From NCBI GenBank assembly GCA_044368575.1, contig JBIPPH010000043.1, positions 1 through 15,484 of the forward strand: a stretch of 15,484 nucleotides of DNA. The letters run 5' to 3'. A model generated the notes under the pieces. That model saw only the letters and a list, made by a program, of their open reading frames with translations. It made no database searches and was not told the DNA's origin. Source of the stretch: JABMMZ01 sp044368575. Lineage in GTDB: Bacteria; Bacteroidota; Bacteroidia; NS11-12g; UBA955. The translations under genes were made by a program, and so were the position numbers. Below are positions 7,344 to 12,665 of the stretch, piece by piece (within the stretch, counting starts at the first letter, position 1; the number at the start of each line of letters is the position of its first letter).

Positions 7344-8165
7344 TTAATATTGTTCGTTTTTATTTGGAAAATCAACAGACTTAACGTCTTTGATGTATTG
7401 TTTAACACTGCCTGTAATGGTCTCGTATAAGTTTAAATAACGGCGCATGAATCGAGGCGAAAAATCTTTGTTGATGCCCAACATGTCATGCAATACCAAC
7501 ACTTGACCATCTACTCCAGCACCAGCGCCAATGCCAATCACTGGAATCTTAATCATTTTGGCTACTTTGCTCGCTAATTTTGCAGGGATTTTTTCGAGCA
7601 CCAAAGCAAAACATCCAGCTTCTTCTAGAGCCTGTGCATCGGCAATGAGTTTATCCGCTTCTTGCTTATCAACGGCTCTTACAGCGTAAGTACCGAATTT
7701 ATAAATAGATTGAGGCGTTAGGCCCAAATGCCCCATTACAGGAACACCAGCACTAATAATACGTTTCACCGATTCACAAACTTCAGTACCGCCTTCTAAT
7801 TTGATGGCATGCGCACCACTTTCCTTCATGATTCTGATGCTGCTATTGAGCGCTTCTTTGCTATTGCCTTGATAAGAGCCGAAGGGCAAGTCAACCACTA
7901 CTAAAGAGCGTTTAACGGCTCTAATAACAGAGGATGCGTGGTATATCATTTGATCAAGGGTAATGGGCAAAGTGGTTTCATGACCAGCCATAACATTACT
8001 GGCACTGTCGCCTACGAGAATGACATCAATGCCTGCATCGTCAACGATTTTGGCCAAAGAAAAATCATAAGCAGTTAACATGCTGATTTTTTCGCCTCTT
8101 TGTTTCATTTCCTCTAGGGTATGAACTGTGACGCGTTTAATGGGTTTATTAGGTGTTACAGACAT
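7344..8165 (-). CDS. panB: 3-methyl-2-oxobutanoate hydroxymethyltransferase PanB
   Basis: 273-residue cytoplasmic enzyme transferring a hydroxymethyl group from 5,10-methylene-THF to 2-oxoisovalerate to give ketopantoate, the first step of pantothenate/CoA synthesis. Seen: MLTAYDFSLAK near residue 30, metal ligands Asp53 (LVGDSASNVM), Asp92 (VVVDLPFGSY) and Glu124 (IKLEGG), catalytic Glu191 (LVLEKIP), plus MGHLGLTPQS (144-153) and IPVIGIGAG. These match the E. coli residues D45, D84, E114 and E181 with offsets of 8-10. Length is normal for the family. It begins 5 bases after the thiL stop and ends 12 bases before the transporter, so it is co-transcribed. No panC or panD is in the window. Confidence 0.97.
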   Translation of the reverse strand: MSVTPNKPIKRVTVHTLEEMKQRGEKISMLTAYDFSLAKIVDDAGIDVILVGDSASNVMAGHETTLPITLDQMIYHASSVIRAVKRSLVVVDLPFGSYQGNSKEALNSSIRIMKESGAHAIKLEGGTEVCESVKRIISAGVPVMGHLGLTPQSIYKFGTYAVRAVDKQEADKLIADAQALEEAGCFALVLEKIPAKLASKVAKMIKIPVIGIGAGAGVDGQVLVLHDMLGINKDFSPRFMRRYLNLYETITGSVKQYIKDVKSVDFPNKNEQY

Positions 8166-8170
8166 GGTGT

Positions 8171-9214
8171 TTATCCGTTAAAGTGTTTCCAACCTTGAGC
8201 GGTTAGTTTGTGTTTAATATTAGATTTACTGATCAGGTGCAAGCCTTCTGAGGCGGCTACAGCATGACCAATAATAGAAAAATCTTGTTCTTTTTTAATC
8301 AGGTCGTATGCGCTTTGCGGAACGGTAAACAGCAATTCGAAATCTTCGCCACCATTTAACATGGCCACCGCCGGATCAATGCCTAAATCAATGGCTCTTT
8401 GATAGGCTACAGGATCTATTGGTAGTTTATCTTCATACACTGTGAAACCCACTTGACTGTGTTTGGCTAAGTGATGTAATTCACTGGATAAACCATCTGA
8501 AATGTCTATCATTGACGTTGGCACGACTTCGATTTGTTCCAGAATTTTGACAACATCTATTCTTGCTTCAGGTTTTAATTGACGTTGAATCAAGTAGTCA
8601 TTGCCTTCAAGATCTGGTTTAAAATCAGGTTGTTCTAAGAAGATTCGCTTTTCGCGTTCTAAGATGTGCAAGCCTAAATACGCAGCGCCAAGATCGCCAG
8701 TCACGACTAGTAAATCGCCCTCTTGACAACCTTTGCGATAGGCTACTTTTGATTTGTTGACATGACCATAGCAAGCCACGGTAATGCTCAAGCCCTTATT
8801 ACTGCTACTGGTATCGCCACCAACTAAATCGACTTTGTAGACATCGCAAGCAGCTAATATGCCAATGTATAAATCTTCAATGGCTTCCAATGAAAATCGA
8901 TTGCTAAAGGAAATGCTTACGGTAACATGAGTTGCTATACCATTCATGGCCGAAATGTCACTCACGTTGGCCACAATGGCCTTATATCCTAAATGTTTGA
9001 GTGGTGTATAGGTTAAATCAAAATGGGTGCCTTCAACCAAAGTATCAGTGCTGAGTAAAGCAAAGTCATTACTGCCATTGTCAATCACTGCAGCATCGTC
9101 TCCAATGCCTTGAATGGTTGATGCGTGCTGAAGCTTTACGTTTTTAGCAAGGTGATCAATTAAACCAAATTCACCAAGGTCGGTTAATTCAGTTCTTCCA
9201 CTGTTTTCAAACAT
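8171..9214 (-). CDS. thiL: thiamine-monophosphate kinase ThiL
   Basis: 347-residue kinase that phosphorylates thiamine monophosphate to thiamine diphosphate with ATP, the last step of thiamine cofactor synthesis. It belongs to the PurM-like ATP-binding fold. Diagnostic motifs: LGEFGLI (13-19), GIGDDAAV (36-43), STDTLVEGTHF (55-65), ANVSDISAMNG (82-92), DLVGGDTSS (129-137), VVTGDLG (170-176), MIDISDGL (235-242) and NGGEDFELLF (287-296). All metal- and nucleotide-binding aspartates expected are present. It heads a - strand run thiL-panB-eamA-methyltransferase with gaps of 5, 12 and -4 bases. A -7 box four bases before the ATG predicts a leaderless operon mRNA. No TPP riboswitch is seen: only 40 bases separate it from the upstream gene. 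Confidence 0.97.
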   Translation of the reverse strand: MFENSGRTELTDLGEFGLIDHLAKNVKLQHASTIQGIGDDAAVIDNGSNDFALLSTDTLVEGTHFDLTYTPLKHLGYKAIVANVSDISAMNGIATHVTVSISFSNRFSLEAIEDLYIGILAACDVYKVDLVGGDTSSSNKGLSITVACYGHVNKSKVAYRKGCQEGDLLVVTGDLGAAYLGLHILEREKRIFLEQPDFKPDLEGNDYLIQRQLKPEARIDVVKILEQIEVVPTSMIDISDGLSSELHHLAKHSQVGFTVYEDKLPIDPVAYQRAIDLGIDPAVAMLNGGEDFELLFTVPQSAYDLIKKEQDFSIIGHAVAASEGLHLISKSNIKHKLTAQGWKHFNG

Positions 9215-9218
9215 GGTT

Positions 9219-9226
9219 CAAAACTA
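9219..9226 (-). promoter_or_regulatory. -7 promoter box (TAGTTTTG) of the thiL operon
   Basis: TAGTTTTG on the - strand fits TAnnTTTG. Four bases (AACC) separate it from the thiL ATG, the same distance as at the barrel and flavin-reductase genes. No convincing -33 TTG is visible upstream. It lies in the 40-base gap after the lipoprotein gene. Confidence 0.6.
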
Positions 9227-9254
9227 ACTAAAAAGTCTTGAATTGGGTAGTAAA

Positions 9255-9809
9255 TTATTGAATACTGATGGGTAGGTTGCAAGTAAAAAAGACTTGCCCA
9301 GGGTCGCATTGACCATTTTTAACCCCCGCTTGGTACTTAATGGTAAAATTCATGTAATCATTACCGGTTGTAGCGCCTGTAGTCATTAAGTTATCAAGGC
9401 CGATTGGGAAGCTGCCATCGGAGTCAGTGGCTGTAACTGAAACGCCTAAAGGATTGCTCATGCACAATTTATAATCTTTACCGGCTGTTCTGATTTTGTT
9501 GTGCAACATCACCATTTGGTTGGGGTTGCTTTCATCTAAAATCATAAAGGTAACACGGTAACTGCTATTCTTTTTGAGGGTAACACCACCAATGCTGGGG
9601 TTAATTGGGCCATTGCCATCTGGATCGTCATAGCTAGCAACATCTACAGTTGAGTCAACGGTATTGATGAAATTAACCATAAAGCTAGTTACGGTATCAG
9701 TAGGCAAGCTGCCAGTGGTTATGTTGGTGCTATTAGACTCTTTTTTACAAGCATTAATGCTGATTAAAGTCAAAGCAAAACCTAAAAAGAAAGCAAAACG
9801 AGTAGTCAT
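9255..9809 (-). CDS. secreted lipoprotein of unknown function
   Basis: 184 residues with a lipoprotein signal: hydrophobic 5-19 then SINAC, lipidated Cys21 followed by KKES, loosely like the charged residues that mark surface export in some Bacteroidota lipoproteins. The mature part begins with a Ser/Thr/Asn-rich linker, then a beta-rich domain with an acidic DDPDGNGP loop (61-68) resembling a Ca-binding DxDGxG turn, LKKNSSYRVTFMILDES (78-94), a TATDSDGSFPIGL segment (126-138), and a strand-like C-terminus. Cysteines 116, 168 and 177 could form a disulfide. I recall similar small lipoproteins (DPDG loop, xLxxNxxYxVxxxxLdES, DxDxxxxPiGL) recurring in Bacteroidota, without a known function. It has its own strong-looking promoter. 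Confidence 0.82.
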   Translation of the reverse strand: MTTRFAFFLGFALTLISINACKKESNSTNITTGSLPTDTVTSFMVNFINTVDSTVDVASYDDPDGNGPINPSIGGVTLKKNSSYRVTFMILDESNPNQMVMLHNKIRTAGKDYKLCMSNPLGVSVTATDSDGSFPIGLDNLMTTGATTGNDYMNFTIKYQAGVKNGQCDPGQVFFTCNLPISIQ

Positions 9810-9810
9810 G

Positions 9811-9825
9811 GGTTTAATTTAAACC
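9811..9825. repeat. 15-base palindrome between promoter and lipoprotein start
   Basis: Reads GGTTTAAATTAAACC on the - strand: 7-base arms GGTTTAA/TTAAACC with one central base, a perfect inverted repeat. It lies between the -7 box and the ATG, so it would overlap the transcription start and leader. The position suits a repressor operator; as RNA it could form at most a weak 6-bp hairpin with a 3-base loop. Confidence 0.55.
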
Positions 9826-9826
9826 A

Positions 9827-9858
9827 CAAAGTTAAAAGAAAAAACTTGTATGGGCAAA
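9827..9858 (-). promoter_or_regulatory. -33/-7 promoter of the lipoprotein gene
   Basis: The most complete promoter in the window: -33 element TTTG (9855-9858), 20-base spacer, then -7 element TAACTTTG (9827-9834), matching the Bacteroidota TTTG...TAnnTTTG arrangement. Seventeen bases separate the -7 box from the ATG at 9809, giving a leader of about 12 bases that consists mostly of a palindrome. Confidence 0.72.
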
Positions 9859-9877
9859 GGGATTGGCAGATGGGCTT

Positions 9878-10441
9878 TTATTCGGCTTCAGCTTCAACTG
9901 CTTCCACTTGAGGCACCATGCGTTTAAGCAAGTTTTCAATGCCTGATTTCAAAGTGAAAGTTGATGAAGGACAACCGCTGCAGCTGCCTTTCATTACCAC
10001 AGTTACAACACCTTCTTTAAACGATTTGAAGCTAATGGCACCACCATCCATTTCAACCGCAGGCTTAACGTGATCATCCAATAATTTGATGATTTTTTGT
10101 TCGATTTCGCCAGCTTCTTCAGGACTGATGGCTCTGTTTTTAGTCAGAATAGGTTTGCCAGCTTCTAAGTAATTTTTGATGAATTCTCTAACTGTTGGAA
10201 TGTGTTCTGCCCATTGTTCATCAGGCAATTTGGTAATCGATACAAAATTGTTCATGATGAATACGCCGTTGGTAAAATTGAATTGTTCAAACAACTCTAC
10301 CGCTAATGGCGACAAACCTTCAGCTTTGTCTTTGGTTCTGAAGTCAATGCTGTCATTAGGTAAAATCATTTTGCTGACAACAAATTTCATGCTATCTGGG
10401 TTAGGGGTAGCTTCTGCGTATATGGTTACAAAATCACTCAT
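9878..10441 (-). CDS. Nfu-type iron-sulfur cluster scaffold/carrier (NifU C-terminal domain)
   Basis: 187-residue Fe-S cluster carrier. Residues about 5-95 match the Nfu N-terminal domain (EATPNPDSMKF, NGVFIMNNFVSITK, and a helix like WAEHIPTVREFI). Residues about 110-180 match the NifU C-terminal domain (IIKLLDDHVKPAVEMDGGAISF, then KGSCSGCPSSTFTLKSGIENLL) with the cluster-binding CxxC at Cys154 and Cys157. Proteins of this type hold a bridging 4Fe-4S cluster in a dimer and deliver it to apo-proteins; clients could include the radical-SAM enzyme MiaB encoded in this window, though that link is inference. It is monocistronic-looking, with 68 bases before the lipoprotein gene and its own -7 box upstream. 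Confidence 0.94.
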   Translation of the reverse strand: MSDFVTIYAEATPNPDSMKFVVSKMILPNDSIDFRTKDKAEGLSPLAVELFEQFNFTNGVFIMNNFVSITKLPDEQWAEHIPTVREFIKNYLEAGKPILTKNRAISPEEAGEIEQKIIKLLDDHVKPAVEMDGGAISFKSFKEGVVTVVMKGSCSGCPSSTFTLKSGIENLLKRMVPQVEAVEAEAE

Positions 10442-10467
10442 CGTTAATCTTATTTAGAATTATTCTA

Positions 10468-10475
10468 CAAAACTA
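10468..10475 (-). promoter_or_regulatory. -7 promoter box (TAGTTTTG) of the Nfu gene
   Basis: TAGTTTTG on the - strand matches TAnnTTTG, 26 bases before the ATG at 10441, the longest leader predicted here. No clear -33 TTTG is present in the AT-rich sequence upstream. It sits in the 95-base gap downstream of the flavin-reductase gene. Confidence 0.55.
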
Positions 10476-10536
10476 AGCATAAGAATTGTAAAATGGTATA
10501 GGTTTACTTGATTCAGCCGAAATTAAAATCTATACC

Positions 10537-11376
10537 TCACCACAAAAGCGCAAGGGCTTCTTTGGCTTGGTTAGCTGCTAACAAGGTTTTGGCTGCTTCA
10601 ATGGCATCTTGTCCTTCGTATTTATTTTTGAGTTCGTACATGAATTCTGCATCAGGCACGGCTTCCAAATTGCCCAATTTACCCAATTCATTGCCGGTTA
10701 ATCGGTGGCTGTTTTTAATGTGATCAGGTAATGCATCAACGCCAATGCCACATACAGTGAGTGGTTTAACCAATTCAAACAATGCTTCGCCATTGGCCCT
10801 ACAATACCAATCGCCACCCATACGGGCCACCAAATCAATTTTGTTTTGATCTATATTGCCTTGCTCATTCATAAAGGCTTCATTCACATGTATTTTTTTG
10901 ACTTGGCAAATGATCAGATTGCCTGCACCACCTTGTTGACCCAACTCAATAACCTGATTCACATGACACTCAAATTGCACAGGGCTTTCTTTAACCCTAA
11001 AGGGCGCTACCGTTTCAGAGGCTATAGGGGTAAAACCTGCTTTAACAAATTCATCAACACCTTTGGCGTATGGCGAACTGGCCAAAGACATTTGCTCCAC
11101 CATGGCGTAATTGACAATGTTAATGACCACTTCAGGCACCTCTAAAACATTCTGATAGGTGTGTTTTGATTCACCTGTTCTGCCACTTCTGGCTGGCGAA
11201 AACACCAAAATGGGAGGTGCCGCACTGAACACATTAAAAAAACTAAAAGGCGCTAAATTTCTATTGCCTTGAGCGTCAATGGTACTGGCAAAACAGATTG
11301 GTCTTGGCCCAACGCTGCCCAAGAGTAATTGATGCATTTTTTGTGTGCTGAGTTCGTCTGCTGAAAAACTGATCAT
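10537..11376 (-). CDS. flavin reductase-like, FMN-binding split-barrel protein
   Basis: 279 residues. The first ~200 match the flavin-reductase-like FMN-binding domain (DIM6/NTAB group): LLLGSVGPRPICFAST (17-32), the FMN-contact segment NLAPFSFFNVFSAAPPILVFSP (40-61), NVLEVPEVVINIV (76-88), and a dimer-region helix with SPYAKGVDEF (101-110). Later segments include SPVQFECHV (131-139), LIICQVKKIHVNE (154-166) and ARMGGDWYCR (184-193). The last ~75 residues are an extension ending in a helix rich in Ala, Lys and Leu. Family members reduce flavins with NAD(P)H or bind FMN for other redox reactions; the substrate cannot be assigned. The start ATG has a -7 box four bases upstream and faces mnmA across a 110-base divergent gap. 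Confidence 0.88.
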   Translation of the reverse strand: MISFSADELSTQKMHQLLLGSVGPRPICFASTIDAQGNRNLAPFSFFNVFSAAPPILVFSPARSGRTGESKHTYQNVLEVPEVVINIVNYAMVEQMSLASSPYAKGVDEFVKAGFTPIASETVAPFRVKESPVQFECHVNQVIELGQQGGAGNLIICQVKKIHVNEAFMNEQGNIDQNKIDLVARMGGDWYCRANGEALFELVKPLTVCGIGVDALPDHIKNSHRLTGNELGKLGNLEAVPDAEFMYELKNKYEGQDAIEAAKTLLAANQAKEALALLW

Positions 11377-11380
11377 GCGG

Positions 11381-11388
11381 CAAAGTTA
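11381..11388 (-). promoter_or_regulatory. -7 promoter box (TAACTTTG) of the flavin-reductase gene
   Basis: TAACTTTG on the - strand, a good TAnnTTTG match, with four bases (CCGC) before the ATG at 11376. This predicts a transcript starting at or next to the A of ATG. No -33 TTG is seen at 17-23 bases. Confidence 0.62.
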
Positions 11389-11440
11389 CACAATTGCTCA
11401 TTAACCCTGTATCATGATTCTGCGATTATCGAACAGCTCG

Positions 11441-11477
11441 TTTGGCATACTAAACAATGGGTAAAATTGTATCTTTG
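11441..11477 (+). promoter_or_regulatory. promoter of mnmA
   Basis: A -7 box TATCTTTG (11470-11477) lies 9 bases before the mnmA ATG at 11487, predicting a leader of only about 4-6 bases. A TTTG at 11441-11444 could be the -33 element, but the 25-base spacing is longer than usual. The box overlaps the 5' extension of the mnmA reading frame, which decides the start. Confidence 0.6.
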
Positions 11478-11486
11478 CAGTACTTC

Positions 11487-12662
11487 ATGGCAAAAGTTGT
11501 AGTAGGTTTAAGTGGTGGCGTAGATTCATCTGTGGCGGCATACTTGTTAAAAGAACAAGGCCACGAGGTGATTGGTATGTTCATGAAAAACTGGCACGAT
11601 ACCTCTGTTACCATCAGTGATGAATGCCCTTGGATAGACGATAGCAACGACGCCATGTTGGTGGCAGATAGCTTAGGCATTCCGTTCCAAACAATTGATT
11701 TGAGCGAAGCCTATAAGCAACGTATAGTTGATTATATGTTTGCTGAATACGAGGCTGGTAGAACACCCAATCCGGATGTATTATGCAACCGCGAAATTAA
11801 GTTTGATGTGTTTTTAAATGCTGCTATGCAGTTAGGAGCTGATTTTGTTGCGACTGGTCACTATTGCAGAAAAGCACAAATAGAAAAAGATGGGCAAACC
11901 ATTTATCAGCTATTGGCCGGTAAAGACCCAAACAAAGATCAAAGTTATTTTTTGTGTCAGGTGAGCCAAGCACAGCTGGCTAAAGCATTGTTTCCTATTG
12001 GTGAATTATTAAAACCTGAAGTGAGAGCAATTGCCCATAAAATTGGGTTAACTACAGCCGATAAAAAAGATTCTCAAGGTTTGTGTTTTGTTGGCAAAGT
12101 CAGATTGCCTGAATTTTTACAACAGCAATTGTTGCCTAAAAAAGGACAGATCATAGAGATTCCTGCTCATTCAAAATTATACGATCAAAGTGTTTGGCAA
12201 TCTGAAAATTTGACTGAACTCTGTGCCGAAATCCGTTACCAAGAGAGCGATGGTAAAGTTGTAGGCGAACACAATGGCGCGCATTACTATACAGTAGGAC
12301 AACGCAAAGGTTTGAACATTGGCGGCAAGGCAGAGGGCATGTTTGTTTTGGCCACAGATACTCAAACCAATACCATTTATGTGGGTATGGGTGATCACCA
12401 TCCGGGCTTACAAAGAAAGGGATTGTTTATTCCCAAAAACGATGCCCATTGGATCAGACCAGATTTGATTTTAGCAGACCAACAAAGTTGTGAATATTTA
12501 CTCAGAATACGCTACAGACAAGCTTTGGTGCCTGCTGTTTTACATGCAAGACCGGAAGGTTTGTATGTGGTATTTAACGCGCCTGTTAAAGCGGTTGCCA
12601 AAGGGCAGTTTGCCGCTTGGTATGACGGCGAAGAGTTAATCGGCAGTGGTGTAATTCAATAA
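11487..12662 (+). CDS. mnmA: tRNA-specific 2-thiouridylase MnmA
   Basis: 391-residue enzyme that activates U34 of tRNA-Lys/Glu/Gln with ATP and installs sulfur as 2-thiouridine. Seen: PP-loop SGGVDSS (9-15) right after the N-terminal MAKVVVGL, MKNW (33-36), the D-rich segment CPWIDDSNDA, the first catalytic cysteine Cys100 in TPNPDVLCNREIKF, ATGHYCR (122-128), DQSYFLCQ (151-158), and the second catalytic cysteine Cys200 in DSQGLCFVG; YYTVGQRKGLNIGG (267-280) opens the C-terminal half. The ATG at 11487 is preferred over one ten codons upstream (11457) because family members begin just before the PP-loop and a TAnnTTTG box lies between the two. The C-terminal beta-barrel domain is complete. It converges on the OmpA-type gene with 3 bases between stops. 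Confidence 0.96.
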   Translation: MAKVVVGLSGGVDSSVAAYLLKEQGHEVIGMFMKNWHDTSVTISDECPWIDDSNDAMLVADSLGIPFQTIDLSEAYKQRIVDYMFAEYEAGRTPNPDVLCNREIKFDVFLNAAMQLGADFVATGHYCRKAQIEKDGQTIYQLLAGKDPNKDQSYFLCQVSQAQLAKALFPIGELLKPEVRAIAHKIGLTTADKKDSQGLCFVGKVRLPEFLQQQLLPKKGQIIEIPAHSKLYDQSVWQSENLTELCAEIRYQESDGKVVGEHNGAHYYTVGQRKGLNIGGKAEGMFVLATDTQTNTIYVGMGDHHPGLQRKGLFIPKNDAHWIRPDLILADQQSCEYLLRIRYRQALVPAVLHARPEGLYVVFNAPVKAVAKGQFAAWYDGEELIGSGVIQ

Positions 12663-12665
12663 GCC

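Noticed and set aside
5113..9214. thiL-panB-eamA-methyltransferase as a new functional system
   Set aside because: Each gene is ordinary housekeeping and the grouping may be incidental; nothing in the sequence links the four functions beyond co-transcription.
11411..11431. Short palindromes ATCATGAT and CGAT-T-ATCG in the divergent gap
   Set aside because: Too short to separate from chance; no repeat of either was noticed in the other gaps.
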